From positions 19,287 through 83,286 of the forward strand of contig JAHQIW010004036.1 in NCBI GenBank assembly GCA_019055375.1: 64,000 nt of DNA, in the 5' to 3' direction. Position 1 is the first letter of the stretch; each line of letters opens with the position of its first letter. The translations under genes were made by a program, and so were the position numbers. Shown here piece by piece: positions 38,816-51,751 of this stretch. This DNA is from Parelaphostrongylus tenuis (Eukaryota; Nematoda; Chromadorea; Rhabditida; Metastrongylidae). The notes under the pieces were generated by a model. The model was not told the origin of the DNA, did not search any database, and saw nothing but the letters and a program-made list of their open reading frames with translations.

Positions 38816-41370
38816 CTGCATGAGTATCTGACCCCTCACCTTATAAAAGGCTCAAAACGTGTAATCCTTTGGTGAGATTTTCAGATTGTTCATGTACAGC
38901 AGTGACTTCATAATAATGAAGATCACGAAGCTCTGTAGTGTGATGTCACTAGGCCAAATCTGTTCATTTCGAACTCTCGACAATATCACGAAAAATTAGC
39001 GAAATCTGATAAAATAGGAATCAAATTAATCACCAGCAGCTTCATTAGTTTTCGGCTGTACTTCTCCGTGAATGGCACTCGCTGGCCGTTACGAATCAAG
39101 AACAGATTTGCTTCTAAGAAGATTGTCATTATAATAATCTCAAAATCCTAACATTCAGCTTCATTTTTTAAGGTTTTTGCGTAGCGAAATCAACCTACTG
39201 TCTCGCATCGTTATCCGCGAACACCCACGAGACGCGATGAGCGTCTGACCATCGAATAAATGGCTTTCTAATCCCAATAAGTCTTGAGCTATTCATCGAT
39301 GAATTGTGATTTTAGAAGAAGGTATAAAGCACTCTACTTCTATGCTGCAAACATTTTTATCTCCCGAGAAATCAGCTGGCTTTGGGCCTTAATTTTAATA
39401 ACGGATTCGAGCACAACTTGGTAATGTATTTCATAAGGAAGAGACATATTGCCGATAACGCCGATAAATACATGTAATAAAGAAGTGACAAACTGCCAGA
39501 TCTAAAGCAGAAGATTTTCACTGCAAGCATGTTGATATCGAGTGAACCACCGAAAATAACAACCCGTGACGAATCGTGGAGGTCACAACCATATTTATGG
39601 AGATCCAAGCAGCGAATGTGCATTGTTCTGAGTGATAAAAGGCAATACTTGGAGTGGCCCTCGCCGTTAAATTATTTAGCAACGATTTTTTGTGAGCCTA
39701 AGAGCTGAATACATCCACAATACCCATTTATGAGAGTTTTTCACCGTCATTCATACATTGAGCTATTTCATTCATTCCACTACGAACGCTAAAAGATACA
39801 TTCTACATTTTTAACTCTTTATGTATGTACCAATCATGAGACAAATTTCGAAGATAGGCAATAGGGCAAGCATGATTTTGTAGAACAGGGCAAAATAATG
39901 TATGCAAAGATGCAGGAGAAAACTGAGAATAACTCTTCGAATTATTAGCACAAACCCAATACTGTAGAACATTGGACAAATTCTGCACACTTTTAGAGTA
40001 ATGCCAAATGGTCTCTTGACATCAAAGCAGCTCTTGACGCACTTTAGGTATGGAAGAGAACGCATCAATCCACCAGAATTGAAACATGAGACCGTTTGGT
40101 TTCAAAGCAGAGAATAAGAACATTGTGAAACAGTCAACGTTGGAAAATTTGACAAAGGATGGAGATTTGATGGAATATGATGACGTCGCAGAAGTTTGCG
40201 AAATAAAGTTATAGGCGTAACACTTGAAAGAAGTTGAAATAATCGGATTTTATTGTTTACTTCATTTTTCATAATTATTTTGGCTACTCATCATACGGAT
40301 AGTCGGTTCACAGCACTGTGGCGGTTACGGTCTCTTCGGAAATGTCGATTTTCTCGTGAGAAAGTTTGTCGCAAAAACCTATTCACGAACGTTTTTTCAC
40401 CTGGTTGATACCTTTTCCCGTACAAAAGATGATGTGACAGGTGTAGACCAAGAAACGTTCTATTCTGAAACCAAAAAATGTGCAAAAGCTCATTCTCGAG
40501 CAAGATTATCGAGTGATAATTTTAATAGTGCTAGACTCTTCTACTAGTCGTAATCGCTGGACTGAACCATAGGCTTATAGGAGTAGATACAGCCTTCAAG
40601 CGCTTCCACGTCCTACCAGCATTTTCTCCACATGAAGCACAATCGTTACTTACAGTATATGACATGTTTCGCTGCTACAAGCAGAGCAGTAGAGCCCGCA
40701 TTCTTCTAAAATAGTTTGTGCTCACAGACTTTCAAGTTATCTATTTATTAAATAGAAACTTCTTTATTCGCAAAACCCGACGGTCCAAGAGAATTAAGAA
40801 GAGGCCGTTCACTGCTTCCACAAGCAAAGTGAGTTCTCTTCATGTACTACTATTATCAAAAGAACATGAATGCAAAAAAGTGGGTGTTCATTTGAAACTG
40901 GTATTTAGTTGTAGACAAGAGTTCCTCACTAACTAAGTAATGAAGAAGTTGATAAATCTGATACTCCGGAAAAATTACCTTGCTTTGCAGCCCTAACATA
41001 TGAATTAACATTCATGATCATGGTTCACATAAGTGTCTCAAGTGCACGAATCAATGGCATATTGCCTTTTCAAATAAGGGTATCGAAGTAGGAAATATGC
41101 TTTATTGACGTAGATTAATCTATTCTAATGACTCACTCGTTATTATAACAGTTCCCAGTGGGCTGAGATAAGCTGGAAGAACGTTGAACGCATCCATAAT
41201 TACCGCATCGCACGACTACAGAGTCATGTTACCGCATTTATGTTGAGGAAAATTGAAAAAAAAGTTGAAAGTGTGAATTTGTCACTCATAACACACAGAA
41301 CATGCTGCTGTAATAAAAATTCTTCTCCAGTCTTGGTTCTGCACGTTTTTCTAATGTAAAAGTGCTGGTG
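38816..41370. repeat. Upstream repeat X, right copy
   Basis: Parallel to 45913-48790 in the same orientation, and inverted relative to 3340-6049. Short frames in it (for example 40291-40503 minus) are mirrored in the left arm only because the arms are nearly identical. The diverged third copy does not keep them, which argues against coding. Confidence 0.65.
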
Positions 41371-42259
41371 GAATACTAGAGGGTCTTCCTATCAGAATAT
41401 AAAATCCAAGCTGATCCATGGTCCTTTACAGATGGTGGAAAGACTCCTTGAGGCAGAGTGTGTCAATGTTGTTCATTGCAATGTTAAAGCTGACAACTTC
41501 ATGACACTTAAAAACTTAGTTTTATATGCCTTCTTCTTTTCATTAGAATTTTATATCGTTTGAATAAAGACTGAAGCATGGCGATGAACAAATTTTTTGT
41601 TTCTACATTACTTGAAACTCATCTATTTGAGCAGCGCATTCGACGTGCTTGTATTGATGGTTCGCATTTCAAAAGCATTGTTGGAATAGACTCGACTGAA
41701 CCGTGATGCTGGTATAGTAGAGCAATCTTTCTTATTCAGTTCTTTTTACTTTTCACTCGAGAAATAATAAAATATATAGAGCGTTTGTGTAGTAGACACC
41801 ATCGAGCAGTAGTGATGTAGTGGCTTAGGTGACTGCTATATGATCCGTAGTTCACCTTCTCTAGATGATATGTGTCGCTGTTGGCAAGCATGTCTTACGG
41901 GTCCTACAGAATTTTACATTGAATATGTTTCAATTTTGATGTTATGCATGCTTCGCATATATGAACTCCAATCTTCACTTCAACTTCAATTTCATATATA
42001 CTTCATAACATATATGGATATTTTGTAGTACTTCACAACATATCACACCATTCACCACCACTTTATCAGTGTTTATCTTGTTGTTTTTACTTTCTTGTTT
42101 TTCACATCCATCTAGACAGTTGAGCTTCACGGTGATTCCCATTTCAAGCTCGTGCTAGTCATCGAGTGGTGGGTGGGCCAATTTTTGTTGCATTATTACT
42201 TAGTTTTTGTTGCACTTTGACATATCTGTACTTTGCAGATTATTTAACGAAGCTTCATA

Positions 42260-44552
42260 ATGTCAGGAGGCGACTTTTGTGCTCCGGCAGCTCAACATTT
42301 TCAGCTGGGATCTGCATCCCCATTAACCTCATCGTGTGTGAGCAACGTCGAACCGCATGTCCTTACTCAAACATGGAAGGTACATTCTCGTTCATTATAC
42401 CAATTTCGCTTTTTTAAATCTTATTCAGGTGAACAATTTTTCACTACTTCTAAAGCTGGCACCACCTAAGTTCTGCCTTCGCAGTAATATTCTCAGGTTG
42501 GTATAATCTTTTTTAACCTTATTAAAACATTCATTGCTTATGATGTCAAATTGTGCTACCAGTTGTTCTTCAATGCCTGGTGTCAACTGGCAGCTGTGTC
42601 TCTATCCTGGACTTAAACTTTTCGACAACGTTAATACCGTATCAGTGCTTATGAGAATGTTTGCTACACCTCCTAGAGAAGAGGTATTTTGTGTACATAT
42701 TCAAAATTGCGGATATAAATGGGCATTTTGGAACTTTTAGGTGGTCATCAAAGCCGAGTGCTGCCTTCTTCTCTTAGGAGACAACGACGAGATAAAGTTT
42801 TCCAATGTGAAAATAGTTCTTTTCCATGCCAGACCACCGAGGAATGAATATCTGTGGGGATGTCGTGATATTCCAGAACATACGGTTTGCGAACATTCTT
42901 GTTGAATTCCGCTTCAGTATCATTCTGGGTGTGCTGTTCACATTTAACCGCAAAGATAGATGTAAATTTGCAAGTTCACAGTCAAATTTGTTGCGGATAT
43001 TCAAAGAACTTGCAAGATTAGTTTCAGTTGCCTGTGATTAATTTTCCAGGTTCGACAGTGCATGAGATCTGATCACTCGTTGGTCATAAAATGTTCGATT
43101 TCATTCTTGCCGGATGCTAGTAGCATACCATGTAGACAGTTGTTACCAAGTGATATGGTAACAGTGGAAATGACGAAAGTTTCTTATCTTTACGTTAAGA
43201 ATGGTGAGCTCTAAATTCATTTATATTACGAAATAGGCCTGCTTTGGTGAACTACGATGAGCCACTGAGGTTTATTGTAACAGTGATGGCAACTTATTTC
43301 GAAGGAAACAAAGCATTTGAAGATGATAAAGTGCCTAATCTTTATATATCAGAACGCATTCACACTTTTTCGTTTGCTAACTTCCAGTCGGTACAGAAAA
43401 ATAGGATAAAAAGTGCAAAATACATAATGGAGTGAGTAGATAATCAACTGTATAAGTGTATAGGCTCTATTGTGACATTTGTAGAGCTTGCTAAGATGCT
43501 GTCTGCTGAGAACTCTGATGCCGATCTGAGCCTCGTTGCCGAATTTGGTGGCGAACGTGAAGTGTTTGCTGTACACAAATTCAAGCTTATCACTCATTCT
43601 GCCGTTTTTCGCGCCATGCTTGGCTATAATACGAAAGAAAGCAGGTTTGTCAACTTTTTTGGTTTTAATTTCAAGACACTAATCTGCAGCGCTTTTGAAA
43701 TACTATTACAACTGAGCGTTCTATTCAAATTATAATCTCCTTATGGCTTGTCAGGCGTGAAGAGGCGACTGATAAACAGCTTTATCAAACAGTTTATAAG
43801 TGACTGCATGCGATCAAAAGTATTTTGTAGTGGATGTCCAAGTTATCGACACAGCCCATCCTACTTTTGAAAAAGTTGGTCACCACTTGTACCCACTAGA
43901 TGTGTTATGACTCTTAGTCCACATGTCTTCTTTACTGATTATTGGCCAATAATATCTGCGAAAGGAAATCTGAATTTTAAGACAAACACGATAACGATGG
44001 AGGGCTTCTCTATAGCCGCAGTAAAAAATATGCTGATTTTCATATACAGTGGCTCAGTTTGCTTGGGAAATTTGGAGTTGGAGGTATTTTTTGAAACTTT
44101 GCTTGTAATCATCTTTTCGATTACTCCTTCATTATATCAATACCGTAAACTATAGGAGGTCTTCCATGTAATGCTGCTGGCAGACAAATACATCATTCCT
44201 GCTCTTAAGAGCATATGTGAGCAGGAACTCATTGCGAGGTATGTGAACTCAAATTACGTTGAGCTAAAGTTTCACCATTGTTTTCAAATAGATGGGATGC
44301 TACTTGAAGATAAATGACAGCAAGCTGCAAAATATCAACAGTATAAGTTGTTTTTTCTTTTCAAAAATTGATTTTTCAAGAGTTCGGCCTACCAATGTTG
44401 CTGAATGTGTCGAGTTGGCCGATTTTTGCCGAGCAAATGTCTTGTACGAGTGCTGTCTTAGCTTGGTGGGTAGCAAAATTTTTTTCTCCTTCGTGTTGTT
44501 TCTGAACCCTCTCCTTGTTTGGCACAGTTTTGATGTCGTTGTAAAGAAGTGA
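42260..44552 (+). CDS. MATH/BTB-domain protein gene, right-arm copy, multi-exon
   Basis: Mirror copy of 157-2449. Exons by eye: 42260-42379 (MSGGDF to QTWK, donor GTACAT), 42429-42496 (VNNFSLLLKLAPPKFCL), 42563-42683 (phase fits; PGVNWQLCLYPGLK), from 42741 (VVIKAECCLLLGDNDEIKF, running to a TGA at about 42903), 43050-43203 (DHSLVIKCSISFLPDASS), about 43237-43390 (NYDEPLRFIVTVMATYFEG), 43487-43644 (BTB core), then either 43982-44083 or 43918-44083, 44156-44238, and 44381-44469 with a possible last piece up to 44552. The first three exons are the MATH part; 43487-44238 is BTB, followed by a BACK-like start. One base is missing at the 43644 donor compared with the left arm, so the standard acceptor at 43982 no longer keeps frame; the acceptor before 43918 would, at the cost of about 20 extra residues. 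Probable Cullin-3 adaptor by family, possibly decaying. Confidence 0.6.
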
Positions 44553-44708
44553 TCTGAGACAAAGAAAAATAGTGATGTGAACTTGAGATAAACTGCGAAC
44601 ATTCTACCAAGGAAAATTGTTATACAAACAGATCAAACTTTTCCTATTCTCTCCGTGAAACGGCGTCATATCAAATGTTGAGCGTGCAATTTTTGAGATT
44701 AGAACGAC

Positions 44709-45624
44709 GGATTCATTCTTTTCATAATCAGAGCAAGCTGTTGCATCTCATTCTAGATGAAAGAAAATAGACATGCTGTATTCAACACGGAATCTTGGTT
44801 GGCTTTGAAGGAGAGGAATCCGACGTTTAGCATGGGTATAATGGAACGTATGATGAAGCGCTCAAGATTGTGTGATTAAGTTTTTGTCTATGTATTTATA
44901 GTAGTCCACTCATTTCCTATCAAACTTATAAATTGTTCGCTTTGTAATTTGGTTTTCTTCTCTCAGGAATATTATATTTGTGTGGCGCTATAATAAACAA
45001 AACTGATCATTTCTGTTTAGATCTCTGTCAGTTTCCACCAAGGCTGTATATTGAATGGGAATTTCATGCGTTCGAAAAATTTTGGCTTAACTAGGTGAAA
45101 ATGTATTCACTTTTAAATGTCGGCGTTATACTTCGCAACGGGCTGCACATCATGCGTTTACCTTTCATATCTGTTGAACATTTATGTTTGAGTTTTGAGA
45201 TTGAACCTGTTCCCAACCAATAAAATACACCAGCACAGCTTTCCACTATCTTATTCTTGTATGTCATTAGCAAGTTTTCTCACGTGATCGCTATTGACTA
45301 CTAAACGATTAAAAAACTATGTGATATTTGTCATGAAGTTTGACAAGTTGACAAGATTAGACGCATAACAAAATTTTTAGAAGATTACCCACGCTGATGT
45401 TGGCTACTACGAGACTCGTTTTCGCAAAAAAAAAATGAGAATTCACTGAGAATGTAATCTAGAGTGCATTTGCGCATTGGCTGTCACGTCACCAAAACCA
45501 TTTCTTATTTCTTTTACTATTTGGTCCTATTTATATCTTCAATTCGTCAAAAAGTGATGAAATCTAAACTTTAACATTTTTCTAGTCAAAGCCACATACA
45601 AATAGTCTACGCCGATAAGAAGGA
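44709..45624. other. No gene recognised
   Basis: Sequence outside the right arm. The last 120 bp (45510-45624) resemble 30090-30270 and belong to a diverged repeat. The rest is AT-rich and featureless. Confidence 0.4.
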
Positions 45625-45912
45625 TAAACCGACTTTCCAAGCTCATCAGTAGTGCAGGTGCCTTTGAATTAAGCCGATCCCTTCACGAAAAATGACCCTA
45701 CTTAAAAATCAATCGACTTCGAATAACATATCAGCGCAGGTCAGCCAACCACAAGCTCGACTATTGCTCATTGCAATATTGAGGATTTTATCACCTGACT
45801 TGCAGTGATTTGTCATTCTGCGTCGATTCCATCAAAAAAATTGTGTATTACCCTGCAAGCAATCGGCTGAACCGAAAGGCACCGTTTTACTGATGAGCTC
45901 GGAAAGGCTAAC
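45625..45912. repeat. Fold-back repeat FB1, best preserved copy
   Basis: The left arm (CTTTCCAAGCTCATCAGTAG, then GCCTTTGAATTAAGCCGAT) is the near-complement of the right arm (AATCGGCTGAACCGAAAGG, then CTGATGAGCTCGGAAAGG). The inner pairs AATCGACTTCGAATAACATA and TGACTTGCAGTGATTTGTCA are also complementary. The centre is near 45770 (CTCATTGCAATATTGAGGAT). It has no coding content. The size and structure fit a MITE or fold-back element. Confidence 0.7.
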
Positions 45913-48790
45913 CAGCTGTCTAGTATTGTGTATGTGCCATACTAGACCTTGCAAAAGGCTTGAAACGTGTAATCGTTTTGTGAGATTTCCAGATTTTCAT
46001 CAACCTTTGTTACCATTGTACAACGACTTCATAATAATGAAGATCATGAAACTCTGTAGTGTGATATCACTGCGCCAAATTTGTTCATTTGAACTCTCGA
46101 CAATATTACGAAAAATTAGGGAAATGTGATAAAACAGGAATCAAATTGATCACCAGCAGCTTCATTAGTTTCGGCCATCTTGAAGTAATCGCATTTATTA
46201 GCAAAACCGTGAATGCTTGATTAGTGGATATTCATGAAGAGTCTCCCAGGCCCCCGTATGACAGTAACTTAACGAATGCTTTTCCTGTGAGACGAATGTG
46301 CCTTCTATATCTGTTCAAAGTAGCTCTATCGTATTTTTAATTATTCGTAATTGGCATTCCTTCGCCGTTATGATCAAAAGGAGATCTGCTTCGTAGCAGA
46401 TTGCTATCATAATAGCCTTAAAATCCTAACATTCAGCTTCAGTTTCCAAGAGTTCTGCGTAAAAATTCCGAATTTATCCGTCTTGGAGGGTTATCCGGCA
46501 AAATCGACCTACTGCCTCGCATCGTTATTCGCGAACAGCCACGAGATGCGATGAGCGCCTGACCATCGAATAAGTGGCATGTCAAACCCAAAAGGTCTTG
46601 AGCTTATCATAGCAGGATGTATTTTGACTTTGGAAGAACTTATAAAGTACTCTAATTCTATACTGCAAGCATGTTTATTGGCGAGAAATCAGTTGGCTTT
46701 GCGCAATAATTTAATAATGGATTCGAGCACAAATTGGTAGTGTGTTCGAGAAGGAAGAGTCATATTGACGATAAGGCCGATTAATAAATGTAATAAACAT
46801 GTGGCAGACAATCAAATTTGAAGCAGAAGCTTCTCACTGCAAGCATGTTGATATGAGGTGAATCACCGAAAACAACAATTCGTGACGAATCATGCAAATC
46901 ACAGCCACTTATATGGAGTTCCAAGCAGCGAGTGTGGATTAGTCTAAGAGATAAAAAGCAATACTTGAAGTGGCCCTCGCCGTTAAATCATACAACAACG
47001 ATTCTTGTAAGCCTAAGAGCCGAATACATCCACGATACCCAATTATGAGAGTTTCACGTCGCCAGACCTACATTGAGCTATTCTAATCATTTCACTACGA
47101 ATGCTGGATAGATGCATTTTTCATTTTTAACTCTTTATGTATGTGCCAATATCACCAATCATAAGACCCATTTTGATGAGTGAAGCTATAGGGCAGGCGG
47201 GATATTGTAGAACAGAACAAAATAACGTCTCCAAGGATGCAAGATAAAAGTAAGAATAACTCTTCGATTTATTAGCACAAATCCAACAGTGTGGAATGTT
47301 AGACAAATTCTGTTCACCTCTGGAGTAAAACTAAATGCTCTCTTGACATAAAAGGCAACTCTTGACGCACTTTAGGTGTGGAACAGAACGCACCAATCCA
47401 CCAAAATTGATACATGGACCGTTTGGCTTCTAAGAAGAGAATAAGAGCATTGTGATACAGTTAACGTTAGAAAATCTGACAAAACATGAAAATGTGATGA
47501 GATATGATGGCATGGCAGAAGTTTGTGGAATATAATTGTAGGCGTAACACTTGAAAGAAGTTGAAACTTGACGTTTATTGTTTACTCCTCTTTTTGCCAT
47601 TATTTTCGCTACTCATCATACGGATAGTCGTTTCGCACCACTGCAGCGGTTACGACCTCTGAAAAACTGCAGTTTTTCTGATGAAAAAGATTGCCGCAAA
47701 GAATATATTCACAAATCATTCTCTAACCAGTTGGTACCTTATCCCTTAAAAAGGGTGATTGGCAGGTGTGGGCCAAGAACAGCTCGATTCTGTACCCAAA
47801 ATTTATGAGAGAACTCTTCAAGAAGGCCCACCGATGGTGCTTTTACTGCTGTTAAACTCTTCTACTAGTCGTAATCGCTAGATTGAACCACAGGCATTAT
47901 ATAAGCGGGTGGATGAAGAAGTTACAGAGGTAGGCACGGCATAATTTTAAAAACGCTTCCACTTTCTGCCAGTAATCTATTTATCTGAAGGACATGCTAA
48001 ATTACAGTATGTGCTATATCCCATCTTTGCAAGCAGTGCGAAAGAGCATAGACTCTTCAATAACGATTAATGTCCACAAACGTTCAAGCCGTCTATTTTT
48101 CGGTATAAAACCTTCTGTGTTTATATAACCACCTCGTCCATGAAGACATAAGCAGAAGCCGTTCACCCGTCAGTAAGCAAAGTGAGTTCTCGCCGTGTAA
48201 TACCAGTACCAGAAAATTATGAAATAAAAATAGGAAGATGCTCACATGGCATTACATGTGCCGAAGCTAACTTTTTAATTCCAAACAGGATTTCTGCACT
48301 AACTGAATTGTGGAAAAGTTGACAAGTCTGCATACTCATAGGAATCATCTTGCTTCACAGCCCTAACACTTGAAAATAGCATTCATTCACCTCTATTCTA
48401 CTTTTATGTTTGAAAATTTTCTAGAAATTTGAAAACGGATTCAAAACTGACTTTGTTTACACAAGCTCGTCAAGAGCAAGAACCAGCGGCACATTGCCTC
48501 TTCAATCAAACTTACCGACAGAAGGAAATTTGAATTTTATTGGCGTAATAATTTACTCCCGTGATTTACTCACAATTATAACAGTTTCCACTGAGGTGAG
48601 ACACACAGATAAAACGTTGAATGCATCCATAATTACCACATCGTGCGACTATAAATCATGTCGCCGCATTTATTTTGAAGAAAATTTGAAGAAAAAAAGC
48701 TGAAAGGGAGAATCTGTCAACCATGATATGGCAGAACATGAAGCTTAAAAAAATCTCCTCGAGCTTAGGTTCTAAACGCTTTTTTTGTAG
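45913..48790. repeat. Upstream repeat X, diverged third copy
   Basis: Follows the right-arm copy from about 38816 to 41370 in the same order and orientation, with many substitutions and indels. Landmarks are CATCGTTATTCGCGAACAGC, TAACTCTTTATGTATG, ACTCATCATACGGATAGTCG and TCTTCTACTAGTCGTAATCG. Similarity ends near 48790, before the position where the arms continue into the BTB gene. It is older than the arm duplication. Confidence 0.75.
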
Positions 48791-48889
48791 AAAGTAGTAG
48801 TGGATTACTGAATTGAAAAGAAAGTCCCGGAGCACTCGTGAAAATTTGAAAACGTGTGCATGAAATCCGAGCAAATACGACAAAACTGC

Positions 48890-49170
48890 TTCTAAGATTG
48901 AAGGCCACTGTTTACTGCGACCTTCTGCCCTCGGTCCGCCAAGCTCCGGATCTGGTCGATTCTGGTTAGCGAGCACTTGACGACGGTCCATCATCCAAAG
49001 CAGCAATCAATCTTTGTTGTTAAACTTTGCTGGACGTTGTAAACAAGACTTGCCTTAAAAGTCCAGTCTCCAGCATTGAAGTGTTGAAACCAGCGTTTAG
49101 CAGCACATGTGATTGCTGTGCATTGCCCGTTTTTGCTAATTTTAGTAGTGTGCGGAGCCACATTCAGACT
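48890..49170 (-). pseudogene. Mariner remnant M5, HTH joined to C-terminus
   Basis: A minus frame reads AITCAAKRWFQHFNAGDWTF (about 49130-49070), the end of the first mariner HTH. After about 90 bp it continues into IDQIRSLADRGQKVAVNSG (about 48960-48900), which resembles the transposase C-terminus. The DDE core is absent. A stop and a frameshift lie between the two parts. Confidence 0.6.
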
Positions 49171-49680
49171 AAGAAATTGGATTTCAAAGCCGGAAGTAAA
49201 ATAAATGAAGATTCGAAATTAAAACGATGTCTAGATAAGATGTTCAAAGGCTATGCACGTATTTAGAAAACTCACCACTCACTGTTCAGAAGGTTGCGGC
49301 TGATTTGCCCATTGTTCGACTTCGATGCTCTCTGATAAAGCATCAAAACTTACGTTATGCTTCATGAAGCAGTAGGATATTTGGGATATATGAAATAATT
49401 TAGGTTCTAAGGCAAAAGAAACCCCCATTACTAACCGAGTCTAGCTCGATTTTGCCTTCGCATTGTGACCGAATTGATGACTAAGCCTCATTCAGCTCTT
49501 TCTTGTATACGCACAGCTTCCACTAGGTGGTTGAAGCACTTGTAGAATTCTTTGATTTGCAAGACACTGAGTCTTACCACCGAGCAGTCATGAATTTGCC
49601 ATAAAAGTGGGAGGAAATGATTGGAGTCTGAGGAAAAAACATTGACTAAGCATTTCTTGTTTTTGTTTAATAAAAAGGGA
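49171..49680. other. No gene recognised
   Basis: Sequence between M5 and the tail of RTE copy D, with short frames only. The first 100 bp may be the upstream part of M5. Confidence 0.4.
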
Positions 49681-51088
49681 TCACCTGTATCATCTGTCGT
49701 CCCGTTGATCGTCGAGTGACTCGAGCTGGTACCAGCAACTCTTCCATTTTTCCCTATCGCGTGCAAGAGTCGCCCAGTGAATCCTCCCTGCTCTAAGGAT
49801 TCGCTGAGCGTCATATCTTTCCTTTATCGCTTTTGTGAAGAAATCGGACCAAAGGGTAAGTGGTCTTCGTTTAAAGTGCTTGGCGTCCCGAGGAATCCAT
49901 TTGGTAACGGCTTTCGTCCAACGGTTGTCGTTGAAGCTCATCACGTGTCCGGCCACCTTATTTTTGATATCCTGGCGTGTGGGACGGCGTCTCTGATTTT
50001 CGATCGTTGACGTAGGTCGGAACTTCGGATTCTCTCTCTCATTTGCGAGATTCAGGACACTCCTAACATCGACCTTTCGACTACGCGTTCGATAACGCCA
50101 AGTGATCTTTCATCCTGCTTACGTAGCGACCACGTTTCTGCTGCATACGTTAGGACAGGAATAATTGTCGAGTTGAAAAGGTGGGCACGGAGTCGGATGT
50201 TTTTTGTCCTCTTCACTACATCTTCGATGCTCTCAAACGTTCCCCAAGCCGCCCGTTTCCTCCTGCTCAACTCTGGAGCTAGGTCGTTCATCATGTTTAT
50301 TTCCCGACCTAGATAGACGTAACTGGAGCATTCGGAGATTGTCGTCCCGTTGAGCATGAATGGGGCACTCGAAACCCATCCGTTACTCATGAACATCGTT
50401 TTGCGTTAGATTTAGTTGAAGACCAATCTTTCCGCAGGCGTTATTGAAATCGGTCAACATTCGTTCCGCTTGGCTGATGTTTGGTGTTATGAGAACGATA
50501 TCGCCAGTAAAGCGAAGATGGCTTGATTGTCGACTGTCAACTTTCACTCCCACATCGTCCCATTCTGATGTTCAACTAAATCGCATGACGTTTTGTAGGG
50601 TGGCAGTGGATAGTTTTGGCGAAATTGTATTGCCTTGTCGAACTCCTCTTCTTACGTCAATGGTGATATTGTTGTAGAATGGAGATATTTTAGTCGTAAG
50701 ATCTTTATAAAGCTCACGAAGGATCATTATGTACCGAGTAGGGACGCCCTGGTTATACAGAGCCTCTATTACCGCTTCTGTTTCCACTGGATCAAAGGCT
50801 TTCTTCAGATCGATAAAAGTGAGGCAGAGTTGTTGTTTGCCCTATCGCGAAACTGCTATGAGTCTTGCAAACGTGTGGATGTGGTCTATGGTACTAAATC
50901 CTCTTCGGAACCCTGCTTGTTCGCATGGCTGTCCTTCGTCCAGTGTTCTGTCAATCCTGTTTAGGGTGTATCGAGTCAAGAGTTTATAGACAACGCACAC
51001 CAAGCAGATTGGGCAATAATTGCCTATGTCGTGAAGGTCTCCCTTTCTGAACAACAATAAGTTCTTGCTGGTTTTCCACTGAATAGGG
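49681..51088 (-). pseudogene. RTE-clade LINE copy D, 5'-truncated
   Basis: It starts (5') at 51088 inside RT (IQWKTSKNLLLFRKGDLHDI, then EQAGFRRGFSTIDHIHTFA), continues through KKAFDPVETEAV and RRGVRQGNTISPKL to the catalytic region, where FADD reads FTGD (about 50490-50510), and ends with the conserved C-terminus (GHVMSFNDNRWTKAV). The 3' tail at 49681-49700 is the same ACAGGTGA-type sequence as in copy B. The second catalytic Asp pair is broken and frameshifts are present. Loss of the 5' end is typical of incomplete target-primed reverse transcription. Confidence 0.88.
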
Positions 51089-51751
51089 GTCAAATAATAA
51101 ATTACTCACAAGCAGCAAAACTGTACTGTTCTACTGGATGTCTGTGAGAGTGATCATATATCACAAAATATCAGCATTTCAACAGTTGTGCCATTCTACT
51201 CTTCTCGCTAGGCTGATACCGTACTGGTTCTATTCATAGCCATGTCTGCGGATGCTTATTCGAGGTGGAGCAATCCAGTGAAAGAAAGTGCCTCAACCAG
51301 AAATACTTCAAAACAGACATTGAATATCTAAGCTTATTTAGTGTAATGGATCGCGATGGTTTGGTGGGTTTGATTTTTGTTCCAAGTGAATTTATTATAA
51401 TGCATGGCAATGGACCGAAATCAAATCCATAAACGGAAATTTTAGCAGTGTTTGAATAGAATTTCGATAACTTTTATACCAGTGCCGTTCTGAAGCAATC
51501 CCGCGATTTCCCACTGTAGCAAATATCACCTGTTCAACTCTGAGATTGGAATCCACTGTTCAAAACGCTTTTTAAAGAATGAAAGGCTCTATCAGACATA
51601 AATTATTTTACTGAAAAGTACAAAAAAAACATTTAAAAGAGCGATTAGAAATGAAATTGTACAAAAAAGTAAACGTTTTACGAAATAAAAATTAACCTTT
51701 ACATGATAATGGGCTTACGTAGGCCCCTACCGGATATTTTATATGTTGATT
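51089..51751. other. No gene recognised
   Basis: AT-rich sequence after the RTE truncation point, with no open frame of note. Confidence 0.4.

Larger units (their letters stand above)
38665..44708. repeat. Right arm of large inverted duplication
   Basis: This is the reverse complement of 1-6330, near-identical from about 39240 to 44708, where the alignment is cut by the window's left edge. Near its inner end it carries one half of FB1 (38665-38815). Around 39058-39075 it lacks about 250 bp that the left arm (about 5650-5850) and the third copy (about 46200-46370) both keep. The spacer between the arms is about 32 kb. Confidence 0.9.
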
